From the NCBI RefSeq assembly GCF_015709525.1, contig NZ_JADNRA010000017.1, forward strand, positions 1 through 64,000: a DNA stretch of 64,000 nucleotides, in the 5' to 3' direction. Source of the DNA: Methylocystis sp. L43. GTDB lineage: Bacteria > Pseudomonadota > Alphaproteobacteria > Rhizobiales > Beijerinckiaceae. A program made the position numbers and the translations under genes. This document shows, piece by piece, positions 1 to 9,862 of this stretch. Within the stretch, counting starts at the first letter, position 1; the number at the start of each line of letters is the position of its first letter. The notes beneath the pieces are model-generated. The model worked only from the letters and a program-made list of their open reading frames with translations, was not told where the DNA came from and did no database searches.

Positions 1-1037
<1,037 letters not shown>

Positions 1038-1214
1038 GTGGGAAGCCTGTCGGGAGCCGCTCGGTCGGGCTTATCCCCCGAAGCGCTCCGGTCATGTGCT
1101 TAATTTAGGCGCACCTGGTCGCGTTGCCAAGTCTCGGAAAGCCCGTGAATCCAAGCATCGCTGCGTGGCGACTTGGCCGTTTCAGACAAGTTGGTCCCGC
1201 GAAAGCCGAATTCG

Positions 1215-2249
1215 CTAAGTTGAGCTTGAGCGGCGAGGCGGCGCCGGACGCAGCCGAATTCGTCCGCTATTCGCTTCAATCGAGACATCGGCAAGCGTCA
1301 TTCGGACCGATCCACGCGCGGTCAGCGCAGCGGCCACTCGCGCGCTGGCGCGCTCCAAACGTTCGAGGCGAAGCACCGCCGCCGGCGCCAGACGCTGAAT
1401 CGCACTCGCGAGCACGCGTAGGAGAATTTCGAGCGGCGCCTCGCACAGCGTCGCGGCGTCGAGTTCGACGCATGATGCGTCCTCTCGACGCAGCGCGCGC
1501 GCCAGCATTTCGGCGGCGCAATGCGCCAACGCGGCGTCGGCGCGCGCCGCACGCGATCCAAGCCGCAGGAGCGCGTCTCGACTGAGTCCCTGCGCGGCGA
1601 GCATGGGCGCCAGCCTGCGCAGCCGCACGCGCGCGAAGCTGTCGTCTTCGTTGGACGGGTCGCGAAAGAACGGTTGCCCTGCGCGCGCGCAGACCGCCTC
1701 CAACTCCTCTTTGCGAAAGTCGAGCAGCGGCCGTAGCAACGGGATGTCTTCGTGGCGTGCGATTTGCGCCATGCCGGCAAGACCTGCGACGCCGGAGCCG
1801 CGCGTGAGACGAAACAGGATTGTTTCGGCCTGGTCTTCCGAGTGATGCGCAAGCACGATGGCGGATGCGCCGATCCGCCGCGCGCAGGCGCTGAGCAGCG
1901 CGTAACGCGCTCGCCGCGCGCGCTCCTGCACGCGCGTCGAAGGCTTCTCGTCGTCCCAGGTCAATAAATGATGCGCGTAGCCAAGAGCGCGCGCCCAATG
2001 GCCGACTTCTTCAGCCTCCGCGCGCGCCTCATTGCGCAAGCCATGATCGACTGTGGCCACGGCGATGTGGCGCGACGCGCGTAAGGACCATTGCGCGCAA
2101 AGCAGCATCAAGGCGACCGAGTCAGGCCCTCCCGAAACCGCGAGCAGCAAGGAAGGGTAGGGCGCAATGAGATCGAGCGCGCTTTCACGACTTCCCTCGA
2201 GCGAGTCGTCGTCGATGGCGGCGCGGTCTTCCGGCTCCCTGCGCGGCAT
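1215..2249 (-). CDS. tilS: tRNA(Ile)-lysidine synthase TilS
   Basis: Adds lysine to C34 of the minor tRNA-Ile (CAU), switching its decoding from AUG to AUA; cytoplasmic and usually essential. The protein carries the N-type ATP pyrophosphatase P-loop SGGPDS near its N-terminus, followed by VDHGLR and LAHHSEDQAET, all typical of TilS. The frame is open back to a GTG at 2330, inside the end of cpoB, but the ATG at 2249 starts after the cpoB stop and gives about 344 residues, so I prefer it. The C-terminal part is short and arginine-rich. The start is less sure than the function. Confidence 0.93.
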   Translation of the reverse strand: MPRREPEDRAAIDDDSLEGSRESALDLIAPYPSLLLAVSGGPDSVALMLLCAQWSLRASRHIAVATVDHGLRNEARAEAEEVGHWARALGYAHHLLTWDDEKPSTRVQERARRARYALLSACARRIGASAIVLAHHSEDQAETILFRLTRGSGVAGLAGMAQIARHEDIPLLRPLLDFRKEELEAVCARAGQPFFRDPSNEDDSFARVRLRRLAPMLAAQGLSRDALLRLGSRAARADAALAHCAAEMLARALRREDASCVELDAATLCEAPLEILLRVLASAIQRLAPAAVLRLERLERASARVAAALTARGSVRMTLADVSIEANSGRIRLRPAPPRRSSST

Positions 2250-2283
2250 GCCTAGGGAGGGGCGCCGACCGCCGCGCGGGCGG

Positions 2284-3273
2284 CTAGCATTGAATCTTTT
2301 TGCTTTCGCGTTGAGCCGCTTCGCGGACACGCGTCGCCGCCTTCGGAAATTTGACGTTGATCTCGGAATAGGAGGCGCACGCCTGCTCCTTCGCGCCCAT
2401 TGCGCTCAGCGACTGGCCGAGTCGCAGCAGCGCCTCTGGCGCCTGCGCCGAATCGCCGTATTTCGTCGAGATTTCCAAATATCTTTCAGCCGCCTCGCGG
2501 TGCCGTCCGCGCAAAAAGAAGCTCTCGCCCAGGTTGAACGTCGCGGCCGCGGCGAGCTTGCTCTTGCCGTTCTTCGATAAAAACGTCGAGAGCGACTTCT
2601 CCGCTTCCTCGTATTTACCGGCGCGTAACGCGCCTACCGCTTCATCATACTGCTCCTTGGGCCCCGCGACGGGCGGCGCGGCGGCGATTTCCGCTGGCGC
2701 GCTCTGGTCGCCGACAAGGCGGCCGTGGGCGATATCCAGCGGTTGGCCTGCTTCGCGCACGGGAGCGAGCGTGACCGAGCCCGACGGTCGCGCGGCGCTT
2801 TCGAGCGGCGCTGACGGTGTCGTCGTGCCGAGCGGCCGCGGCGCGCCTGGCGCAGTCGGCTGCGTCCCCGGATCAAAGGCGTCGCCGCGCTTGCCGGCCT
2901 TGGCTCCCGTCTCAGACGCCGTCTGCGCCGCGGTTGATGGAACCGTCGGCCCGCGCGGCGCAGCCTCTGAGTGTGGCTCGGACTTTGCGGCGCGCAGCTG
3001 CTCTTCCAAAAGCTGCACCCTGTGCTGCAGCTCCTCGTTTTGTCCGGTCAATCGGCGTAGCTCGCGCTCCAGCCGATCGACCCGCATCGCCGCCGCCGCG
3101 TCCGGCCCCGGTCCCGCCTCAGGACCTTCATAGATATCCGACGGCGGAACATTGTAGGTCTGAGCCTTGCGGATCTCGCCCTCTGGCCGCGGATCCCCAT
3201 AGAGGTCGAACGCCTGGGCGGCGCCCGCCATGAACAAGGATAGGGTGAAGAGGAGGGCGTAGCGTGGGGACAT
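2284..3273 (-). CDS. cpoB: Tol-Pal system protein YbgF/CpoB
   Basis: Periplasmic protein linking the Tol-Pal machine to peptidoglycan synthesis during division. It has a signal peptide ending near AGAAQA, a coiled-coil trimerisation segment (about residues 65-95, rich in LERELRRL-type heptads), a Pro/Ala/Thr-rich linker and a C-terminal TPR domain (from about residue 205, YDEAVGALRAGKYEEAEK, then NLGESFFLRGRHREAAERY), closing with KKIQC. This order is diagnostic for YbgF. The tol and pal genes, which usually precede it, are not in the window; the gene upstream is divergent. Confidence 0.92.
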   Translation of the reverse strand: MSPRYALLFTLSLFMAGAAQAFDLYGDPRPEGEIRKAQTYNVPPSDIYEGPEAGPGPDAAAAMRVDRLERELRRLTGQNEELQHRVQLLEEQLRAAKSEPHSEAAPRGPTVPSTAAQTASETGAKAGKRGDAFDPGTQPTAPGAPRPLGTTTPSAPLESAARPSGSVTLAPVREAGQPLDIAHGRLVGDQSAPAEIAAAPPVAGPKEQYDEAVGALRAGKYEEAEKSLSTFLSKNGKSKLAAAATFNLGESFFLRGRHREAAERYLEISTKYGDSAQAPEALLRLGQSLSAMGAKEQACASYSEINVKFPKAATRVREAAQRESKKIQC

Positions 3274-3369
3274 GGTCGCGAAGGCCGGGACTTCCGCTAA
3301 AGGCGTCGCTCACTTCGACGCGGCGTGACAACGCCTTACCATAGGCGCCCTTTCGGCTAAAATTAGGCG

Positions 3370-4209
3370 ATGGGATTATTCCGCCTCGTTTGGCTCCAAA
3401 GAATGGCGATGGCCTCGCTTGTGACGGCGGCGTGGCCGTCATGCGCCGAGTCGCTTCCGCCGGCCGAGGAGACCGGCGAATGCTCGCTCGAGGGCGCCGT
3501 TCCGGCGACCGTCGCCGCCGTGGATGAGGATTTCGAACTGCTGCTCGATGACGGCCGCTGCGCTGCTCTCGCGGGGCTCGACTTTCCGCCGCCGGAAATG
3601 GCGGAGCTGCGCGCCGCCATCCGCAGCCGTCTGTCGTCGTGGCTCTCCGGCCGAGACATATTCCTGGGCGCATTTGCTTCGACAGGGGACCGCTGGGGCC
3701 GAACGCCGGCGAGAATTTACGCAAGCTCGGTCGAGGGAGGGGCGGCGCCCCTTGCGTCCGTGGCGGCCGCGCTGCTCTCGGCTGGCGAGGCGCGCTTTCG
3801 TCCGGATCCGACCGCCGCGGCCTGCGCCAAAGCGTATTTGGCCGCCGAAGCCCGGGCGCGCGATACGGGCGTCGGACTTTGGTCACGACCGGAGTTACGC
3901 CCGATCGACGCGTCCGCGCCCGGCGCAGTGGACGATCTGAAGCGGCGTAAGGGAATGATTGTCGTCGTCGGCGCGATCCGCTCGGTAGGCGAGTCGCGGC
4001 GCGCTTTCTACCTTAATTTTGGCGACAAATGGCGCGATAGCTTTACCGTCGTGATTCTGCGGCGCAATTTGGCTATATTCGGGCAAATCGAGCCCCGCTC
4101 GCTCGTTGGGCGGCGAGCGCGCGTACGAGGGCTTATTGAGACCGGGGCTCGCATCGAAATCGCTACGCCAGCCGAGATCGAATTTCTTGACGGCGTCGCC
4201 TCTCATTAG
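3370..4209 (+). CDS. thermonuclease (SNase)-fold exported protein
   Basis: 279-residue protein with an N-terminal hydrophobic stretch (signal peptide, ending near PSCAES) and a staphylococcal-nuclease-like OB-fold region: LDDGRCAALAGLDFP, then DRWGRTPARIY and ARARDTGVGLWSRPE, which resemble the D-R-Y-GR and GLW motifs of the family. The second half (about residue 190 onward, MIVVVGAIRSVGESRRAFYLNFGDKWRDSF) is also OB-like and is often found behind the SNase domain in alphaproteobacteria. Whether the nuclease site is intact is unclear. The M48 protease gene starts 5 bp after the stop, so the two are probably co-transcribed. Confidence 0.75.
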   Translation: MGLFRLVWLQRMAMASLVTAAWPSCAESLPPAEETGECSLEGAVPATVAAVDEDFELLLDDGRCAALAGLDFPPPEMAELRAAIRSRLSSWLSGRDIFLGAFASTGDRWGRTPARIYASSVEGGAAPLASVAAALLSAGEARFRPDPTAAACAKAYLAAEARARDTGVGLWSRPELRPIDASAPGAVDDLKRRKGMIVVVGAIRSVGESRRAFYLNFGDKWRDSFTVVILRRNLAIFGQIEPRSLVGRRARVRGLIETGARIEIATPAEIEFLDGVASH

Positions 4210-4213
4210 GCGG

Positions 4214-5656
4214 ATGGCGCTCTCCCTGCTGGCTGTCATCGGCTTGGCGATTGGAGGCTGCGCGGAGCTCGAGCGGCAAGGACAGATCTTTACCGCCCCC
4301 TTGCCTCCGACGCGCCCGGCTGGGCCGCGAACCGATAATCGCAGCACGGTTCAGCATAAGGAGCTCGTCGCCCAATTCGGCGGCGAATATGAGGCCCCGG
4401 CTGCGGAGCACTACCTTGATGGCATTCTCGCCAAGCTGGCGACCGTCAGCGATACGCCCGGCCAGCCAACCTACAAGGTGACGATTCTCAACACGCCCGT
4501 CGTCAACGCCTTTGCGCTGCCCTCCGGCAATCTTTACGTGACGCGCGGACTGCTGGCGCTTGCCGGCGACGCTTCGGAGGCGGCGGCGGTCATGGCGCAC
4601 GAAATCGCCCATGTCTCCTTGCGCCACAGCGCCCTTCGCGCCGAACGCGAGCGCGAGGCGGCGATCATCTCGCAAGCCGCGGCGGTGATTCAGAACCGTC
4701 AGAAAGGCGACGAGGTGCGTTCCAGTCAGCGGCTCTCCGTCGCGAGCTTCTCCCGTCAGCAGGAACTCGACGCCGATTCCGCCGGCGTGCGCGTCATCGC
4801 CCGAGCCGGCTTCGACCCTTATGGCGCTTCGCGCTTCCTGACGGCGCTGGGTCGGTCCGCGGATTTGCGCGCGGCGCTCTACGGCAAGAAGAAGTCGCTC
4901 GACTTCGACATTATGTCGACGCATCCCTCCACCCCCGACCGCATCTCCAAGGCTGTCGCTGCGGCGCGACAAATTGGAGCGCCAGGGATCGGCGTCGCCG
5001 ACCGCAGCGGCTATCTCGAGGCCATCAAGGGCGTCGCGTTCGGCGACGATCCCATGGAAGGCTACGTTCGCGACCGCAAATTCACCCATCCGCGACTGCG
5101 CTTCGCCTTCATCGCGCCTGAGGGCTTTCTTCTGGAAAATTCCAACGAAGCGGTATTCGGTGTGCGCGAAGCCGACAATGAAGCCTTGCGGCTCGACAGC
5201 GTGCGCCTGCCGTCGGACGAGAATCTTGAAGCCTATGTCGGCTCCGGCTGGGTCGACGGCCTGCTTCCTTCCTCCGTGCGCAAGATCGACATCAACGGGC
5301 TCCCCGCCGTCATCGCCGTCGCTCGGGCGGGGGAATGGAATTTCCGGCTGGCGGTGATCCGGTCGGGCGAGTTTCTCTACCGCCTGATTTTTGCAGCGCG
5401 CAAACTGAGCGACGAGGCCGACGCGCTGTTCATGGAGTCAATCAGATCCTTCCGCCGGCTCGGCCCCGATGAAACCACTGACGCCCGGCCCTTGAGGATT
5501 GCGATCGCCGTCGCCGCCCCAGGCGACACGATCGAAACGATGGCCTCACGGATGGTGGTGCCTAACAGGCCCGTCGAACACTTCATGCTTCTCAACGGGC
5601 TGTCCCCCGGCGACGCCCTTACCGCCGGCGAACATTACAAAATCGTAACCGAGTGA
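4214..5656 (+). CDS. M48-family zinc metalloprotease lipoprotein
   Basis: Peptidase of the BepA/YfgC type, probably acting in outer-membrane protein quality control. The zinc site HEIAH lies in MAHEIAHVSLRHS, and the third-ligand region is ELDADSAGVRV. Starting at the ATG at 4214 gives a clean lipoprotein signal with lipobox IGGC and cysteine at residue 16, so I prefer this to the upstream in-frame ATG at 4106, which lies inside the preceding gene. The C-terminal third has the extra domain common in alphaproteobacterial M48 proteins, ending in a LysM-like stretch (PGDTIETMASRM, then LNGLSPGDALTAGEHYKIV). Confidence 0.9.
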   Translation: MALSLLAVIGLAIGGCAELERQGQIFTAPLPPTRPAGPRTDNRSTVQHKELVAQFGGEYEAPAAEHYLDGILAKLATVSDTPGQPTYKVTILNTPVVNAFALPSGNLYVTRGLLALAGDASEAAAVMAHEIAHVSLRHSALRAEREREAAIISQAAAVIQNRQKGDEVRSSQRLSVASFSRQQELDADSAGVRVIARAGFDPYGASRFLTALGRSADLRAALYGKKKSLDFDIMSTHPSTPDRISKAVAAARQIGAPGIGVADRSGYLEAIKGVAFGDDPMEGYVRDRKFTHPRLRFAFIAPEGFLLENSNEAVFGVREADNEALRLDSVRLPSDENLEAYVGSGWVDGLLPSSVRKIDINGLPAVIAVARAGEWNFRLAVIRSGEFLYRLIFAARKLSDEADALFMESIRSFRRLGPDETTDARPLRIAIAVAAPGDTIETMASRMVVPNRPVEHFMLLNGLSPGDALTAGEHYKIVTE

Positions 5657-5678
5657 CGGTCGGTATTTGCTCGCTTTG

Positions 5679-5703
5679 GGAACAACTGCCGCGTCTGGCG
5701 GTT
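5679..5703 (+). promoter_or_regulatory. candidate EcfG/RpoE2-type general-stress promoter for rpoH
   Basis: The sequence reads GGAAC, 18 bases, then TT. This matches the GGAAC-N18/19-TT consensus of EcfG-type (RpoE2) sigma factors of alphaproteobacteria. It lies about 70 bp upstream of the rpoH start, and rpoH2 genes are known EcfG targets in Sinorhizobium. Inferred from motif and position only. Confidence 0.5.
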
Positions 5704-5774
5704 ATCCCAGCAAGGCAAATCTTGGCGCGCGGACTCCCACCATTAGTGGCGGATAGCCGCGTATGGAGGGCGTC

Positions 5775-6656
5775 ATGGCTTATATGCCTGGACTGGGGCG
5801 CGAATTAATTAAGGCTGCGGCCGAGGCGCCCTTTCTAGAACGCGAGGAAGAAAAGCAGCTCGCCATCGCATGGCGTGAGCGGGGCGACTCCACAGCGCTT
5901 CATAAACTCGCCGCCGCACATATGCGCCTCGTCATCGCGCTGTCGGCGAAGTTTAGACATTACGGATTGCCGCTCTCGGATCTCGTGCAGGAAGGCCACG
6001 TCGGACTCTTGGAGGCCGCGGCGCGGTTCGCGCCGGAGCGAGACGTGCGCTTCTCCACCTATGCGACATGGTGGATCAGAGCGTCGATCCAGGATTACGT
6101 ATTGCGCAACTGGTCGATCGTGCGGGGCGGAACGAGTTCGTCGCAAAAGGCGCTGTTCTTCAATTTGCGTCGCCTGCGTGCGCGGTTGGCGCGCGAAAAT
6201 CACGGCGCGAGTTCAGTCGACACCTATCAGACGATCGCAAATGCGATCGGCGTTTCGCGGGCCGACGTGGAGATGATGGATTCGCGTCTATCGGGCTCCG
6301 ACGTGTCGCTGAACGCCCAGCTCGTCGACGACGATACGTCCGGCTCCGCGCAGAGGATGGATTTTCTCGTCGACGAGAAGCCGCTCCCCGACGAAGTCGT
6401 CGAGGAGACTCTGGATTCCGATCGGCGCGCGCGCTGGCTTAAGGATGCCCTGACCATTCTCTCCGAGCGCGAGTTGCGCATCGTGCGCGAGCGTCGGCTG
6501 GCGGAAAATCTGGTGACGCTTGAGACGCTGGGCGATCGCCTTGGTATTTCCAAGGAGCGGGTGCGGCAGATCGAAAGTCGCGCGCTCATCAAGTTGAGGC
6601 GCGCGCTGTCGCGGATGCAAGAAACGACGACGTCCGACGAGCCCGCAAGAGTGTAA
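5775..6656 (+). CDS. rpoH: RNA polymerase sigma-32-type factor (RpoH2-like)
   Basis: Alternative sigma factor of about 293 residues that directs RNA polymerase to heat-shock or oxidative-stress promoters. Region 2 contains LPLSDLVQEGHVGLLEAA and FSTYATWWIRASIQDYVLRNWSIV, and the RpoH box-like stretch SSSQKALFFNLRRLRARLA follows. Region 4 is LERETL-like: LETLGDRLGISKERVRQIESRALIKLRRAL. The ATG at 5775 is preceded by GGAGGG at a good distance and is preferred to the ATG at 5763. The GGAAC promoter candidate suggests control by the general stress response, hence RpoH2 rather than RpoH1. A strong terminator follows. Confidence 0.93.
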   Translation: MAYMPGLGRELIKAAAEAPFLEREEEKQLAIAWRERGDSTALHKLAAAHMRLVIALSAKFRHYGLPLSDLVQEGHVGLLEAAARFAPERDVRFSTYATWWIRASIQDYVLRNWSIVRGGTSSSQKALFFNLRRLRARLARENHGASSVDTYQTIANAIGVSRADVEMMDSRLSGSDVSLNAQLVDDDTSGSAQRMDFLVDEKPLPDEVVEETLDSDRRARWLKDALTILSERELRIVRERRLAENLVTLETLGDRLGISKERVRQIESRALIKLRRALSRMQETTTSDEPARV

Positions 6657-6660
6657 CGAA

Positions 6661-6690
6661 AAACCCCGGAAGTCGCTTCCGGGGTTTTTG
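6661..6690 (+). terminator. Rho-independent terminator after rpoH
   Basis: Perfect stem with arms ccccggaag and cttccgggg and a 3-base loop (tcg), then a run of T. It starts 5 bases after the rpoH stop. The A-run on the left may let it work in both directions for the convergent carD transcript. Confidence 0.92.
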
Positions 6691-6730
6691 TTGTCTGATG
6701 AGAGTAGGTTTCGAAAAGAACCCGCTTGTT

Positions 6731-6772
6731 TTGAGCGATTCCTATCGATCACATGATTCGATGTGATCGGAA
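6731..6772. repeat. dispersed palindromic repeat, copy 1
   Basis: Stem cgatcacat/atgtgatcg (9 bp) with loop gattcg, preceded by ttgagcg and ccta. The same arrangement, with the same stem and flanks, recurs at 60741-60784. It sits between the rpoH terminator and the end of carD. Probably a REP/MITE-like intergenic repeat. Confidence 0.75.
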
Positions 6773-6777
6773 GCGAA

Positions 6778-8166
6778 CTAGGCGGCTCGGTCCACGTCAG
6801 CCTCATCCCCGCCATCGTCGCCCGTATCCCCGTCCGCCTTCGGCCCGCGGCGGGGGCCCTTCAGCAGAAAGGACTCGATCAACTTCAACGATTCCGAATC
6901 GATGAGCTTGCGCACGGCGGCGACTTCACGCGCCATGCGATCCAAGGCGGCTTCGTAAAGCTGGCGCTCCGAATATGACTGCTCGGGCTGAGTGTCGGAC
7001 CGGTACAGGTCGCGGACCACCTCGGCGATGGTGATGAGATCGCCCGAGTTGATCTTCGCCTCGTATTCTTGAGCGCGGCGCGACCACATGGTGCGCTTGA
7101 CGCGGGCGCGGCCGCTCAGCGTCTGCAGCGCCCGCTCAACGACGGCCGTTTCGGCGAGCTTGCGCATGCCGACGCTGACGACTTTGCTGGTAGGCACTTT
7201 GAGGGTCATCTTGTCCTTGATGAAGCTCACGACAAAGAGCTCCAGGCTGAAGCCCGCGACTTCCTGCGTCTCGACGCCGACGATCTGCCCGACGCCATGC
7301 GCGGGGTAGACGATGTATTCGTTGAGTTTGAAGCCAGGCTTGGCCGACGGCGTCGTGGGCTTCGGCTTGGCCGGCGCGCCGGGCATCGGCGCACGACTAG
7401 GCATACCGCGTTCAATCGGCGCCGAGGTCTCCTGAGAGGGAGCTGCGGGCGGCGCCGCGACCATTTGTTCCACCAATTTCGACTCCGTTTCCACCGCGGG
7501 ACGCGGCTTTGCCGCCGCAGGCGCGACTGGCGCCGCCGGCTTCTGCTGCTCGACGGGCTTGCCCGCCGACTGCTTGGCCGCTGTCGCCGCTTGGGCGGGC
7601 TTCGCCGCCGCGGTCTTGCTGGCCGCAATGGGGTTCGCCGCCGGCGTCTTCGCGCTGGCGCTCACCTTTTCCACCGCCGTTTTGGCAGCCTTCGCGGCCA
7701 CGGCGCGCTTCGTCACGGTCTTGCCTGCGACCGCGGTCTTGGCGCTCGACTTGGCCAGCGGCTTAGCGGCGGGGACGCGGGTGACGCTGCGAGGGCTCGC
7801 CGCCGTTCGACGCGTCGCCGCAGCGCGCGCCGGGGTCTTGGCGGTCTTGTCCTTCGCAGTCGATTCCTTCGCGGTCGATTTCGATTTCGTCGTCGTTGTT
7901 TTGGCTGTCATCGTTCTCGCGGCTTTTGCGGAGGTTTTTGCGCTCGCTTTCCGGCTCGAAGCGGCGGCGGCGCGCGCAGGCTTTCCCGCCGAGGCGGAGC
8001 GGCTGGCCGGCTTCTTCGAAGTCGAACTCTTCGCTGCGGCGGTTTTCGTCGCGCCGCTCTTGGCGGCTCGCTTCGCGAGCGTTTTGGAGCGAGCGGCCGA
8101 GCCCTTGGCGCGCGCTGCGGTGGAGGCAGTCGCAGGCGACTTTTTCTCGGTTTTGTTGGAGGGCAT
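6778..8166 (-). CDS. CarD-family regulator with long histone H1-like N-terminal extension
   Basis: C-terminal 165 or so residues form a CarD/CdnL RNA-polymerase-binding domain: GFKLNEYIVYPAHGVGQIVG, then FVVSFIKDKMTLKVPTSKV, and a helical DNA-contacting part with MWSRRAQEYEAKINSGD. CarD proteins bind the RNAP beta subunit and stabilise open complexes, mainly at rRNA promoters. The first 280 or so residues are low complexity, almost only Ala, Lys, Ser, Thr and Pro, with many KxAAK/KTA repeats like bacterial histone H1/HU-tail proteins. Ordinary CarD is about 160-200 residues, so this is a large basic extension. Start ATG at 8166 has an AGGAG upstream. Confidence 0.9.
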   Translation of the reverse strand: MPSNKTEKKSPATASTAARAKGSAARSKTLAKRAAKSGATKTAAAKSSTSKKPASRSASAGKPARAAAASSRKASAKTSAKAARTMTAKTTTTKSKSTAKESTAKDKTAKTPARAAATRRTAASPRSVTRVPAAKPLAKSSAKTAVAGKTVTKRAVAAKAAKTAVEKVSASAKTPAANPIAASKTAAAKPAQAATAAKQSAGKPVEQQKPAAPVAPAAAKPRPAVETESKLVEQMVAAPPAAPSQETSAPIERGMPSRAPMPGAPAKPKPTTPSAKPGFKLNEYIVYPAHGVGQIVGVETQEVAGFSLELFVVSFIKDKMTLKVPTSKVVSVGMRKLAETAVVERALQTLSGRARVKRTMWSRRAQEYEAKINSGDLITIAEVVRDLYRSDTQPEQSYSERQLYEAALDRMAREVAAVRKLIDSESLKLIESFLLKGPRRGPKADGDTGDDGGDEADVDRAA

Positions 8167-8578
8167 ACGCGGGCTACTCCTATGCTGTCCCGCTGTGGAG
8201 ACGGGACCATCGCTGCCTGACGAATCGCGCGCGCCGTCGGCGAAAAAGCCGCGGCGGCGCCGCGAAGGCGGCTGGTGGAAACCTTGCTAGCGCCGCATAC
8301 CCAACAGACGGCCAAGCGGCCGGCCCTCGAGAAAGAGAGGCTTCGAATTCGTCGCGAGACGGTGACTGGCGCCGCATCGCCCTTCGACAAGGCGTGCATT
8401 TAGTGTGTGATTTATAACACGCCGAAGCGTGAAAATCAAAGGCATATGCGCGCGAGCGGCGCCCGGGCTGAGGCCGCGAACTACGCTAACATATTATAGC
8501 TTCAGACTTTTTAAATAAATTAAGGATGTGGAAAGCCATCCTACGCAAGTTAGGCGCCAGATTGGCGCTGAACGCCGT
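8167..8578. other. intergenic region upstream of carD and downstream of fdxA
   Basis: No convincing gene in these 412 bases. It should hold the carD promoter. A short hairpin, cacgc-cgaa-gcgtg around 8420-8436, could end the fdxA transcript but lacks a clear T-run. The right end (about 8490-8525) is AT-rich. Confidence 0.5.
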
Positions 8579-8917
8579 TCAGTCTCCCTCGCCAGCCTCG
8601 GGCGAAAAGAACTGCTCGAATTTGCCCGGCTTGCCGTCCCATTCCTTGGCGTCCGAAGGCGGTTCCCGCTTGATGGTGATATTGGGCCAGTTCTGCGCCA
8701 TCTCGGCGTTAAGCTGCAGCCACTGTTCGAGATTCTCTTCCGTATCGGGCTTGATGGCGTTTGCCGGGCATTCGGGTTCGCAGACGCCGCAGTCGATGCA
8801 CTCGTCCGGATGGATCACCAGCATATTCTCGCCTTCGTAGAAACAGTCCACCGGACACACTTCAACGCAGTCCATATACTTGCACTTGATGCAGTTTTCC
8901 GTGACGACATAAGTCAT
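8579..8917 (-). CDS. fdxA: 7Fe ferredoxin FdxA
   Basis: 112-residue ferredoxin carrying a [3Fe-4S] and a [4Fe-4S] cluster, an electron carrier. Cluster ligands are visible in [20 protein letters not shown] and [17 protein letters not shown]. The C-terminal tail with [13 protein letters not shown] is typical for alphaproteobacterial FdxA, which is often encoded next to carD, as here. The frame is open far upstream, but the ATG at 8917 is preceded by GGGAGAG and gives the family length, so the longer reading is spurious. Confidence 0.96.
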   Translation of the reverse strand: MTYVVTENCIKCKYMDCVEVCPVDCFYEGENMLVIHPDECIDCGVCEPECPANAIKPDTEENLEQWLQLNAEMAQNWPNITIKREPPSDAKEWDGKPGKFEQFFSPEAGEGD

Positions 8918-9037
8918 AAGGGTGATCTCTCCCGCGACCTTGCCGCTTGCTAGCTTTTTTGCCAGCGTCACGCAAGGCGAGCAGAACGAGGGGCGCGTCA
9001 GAGATATAATTGCGCTTGCAACCCACAAGGTCAGCAA

Positions 9038-9862
9038 ATGGTCGAAACAATAAATTCGCCCGCGACGACCGCGATCAGCCGGCAGGCGCTGACGGCCCGC
9101 GCCTTGCTGCTTGGCGAGCGGATCGACACCGACGGGCTCGAACGGGCGGATCTCGTTTCTACGGCGCCTCTCGCGTTTCACGCCGGGCAGAGCGGATTCG
9201 CCGTGCTCTACCGCTTCGGGGTCGCCGTTCTCTTCGGCCTTTCGCCGCTCGAGGAGGATGAGATCGTCCAAAAGATCGGCCTTCGCGTAGCGGGCGCGTC
9301 GCGGGGCGATGACGAGACGTTGATCATCGAAGCGACTCCCGACGGCGAGGAGAAGGCGCTGCCGGACGGACGCCTCGCGGTAAAGGACCTTTCCGAAGCG
9401 CGGTTGTTGGTGATCGCCGACGTCTTGGCGAAAAGCGTCGCCCTGGGGCGTGACGAGCGCCGCGTCAACGCCGTTTTCGACACGATCGAGCCCTTCGCCG
9501 CCGAACTTGCGGCGAGGGGCAGCCCGCCATGGAAGCGCAAATCCATGTTGGAGCTCATGGGTCAGACTCTGCTCGTGCGGCACCGCGTGTCAGGCCGCGT
9601 CGCCGTCGACGACAAGCCGGATGTGCTTTGGGATCGGCCTGACCTCGAAAGGCTCTATGCGCGTCTCGAGGATGAGTACGAACTTACGCCGCGGGCGCGC
9701 ACGCTGAACGCCAAGATCGATGTGATTGGCGAGACCGCCCGCGCGCTGACCGATCTCATCGACGCGGCGCGCTCGGTTCGGCTGGAGTGGACGATCATCA
9801 TATTGATCGCGATGGAGATCGTCCTCACCCTGTTCCAGATGTGGGTCGCGCGCATGAGCTGA
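9038..9862 (+). CDS. RMD1/DUF155-family membrane protein
   Basis: 274-residue protein of the RMD1 (YagE, DUF155) family, whose eukaryotic members are mitochondrial proteins (Rmd1, RMND1). The bacterial function is not established. Visible: a core with [17 protein letters not shown], the stretch [13 protein letters not shown], and a single C-terminal membrane helix ([19 protein letters not shown]), giving a tail-anchored topology expected for this family. It is divergent from fdxA. Its 3' end overlaps the end of convergent miaA by 38 bases. Confidence 0.85.
   Translation: MVETINSPATTAISRQALTARALLLGERIDTDGLERADLVSTAPLAFHAGQSGFAVLYRFGVAVLFGLSPLEEDEIVQKIGLRVAGASRGDDETLIIEATPDGEEKALPDGRLAVKDLSEARLLVIADVLAKSVALGRDERRVNAVFDTIEPFAAELAARGSPPWKRKSMLELMGQTLLVRHRVSGRVAVDDKPDVLWDRPDLERLYARLEDEYELTPRARTLNAKIDVIGETARALTDLIDAARSVRLEWTIIILIAMEIVLTLFQMWVARMS

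Noticed and set aside
8918-9583. N-terminal extension of the ferredoxin to 334 residues
   Set aside because: The extension is antisense to the RMD1-family gene; the ATG at 8917 with its ribosome binding site gives normal FdxA length.
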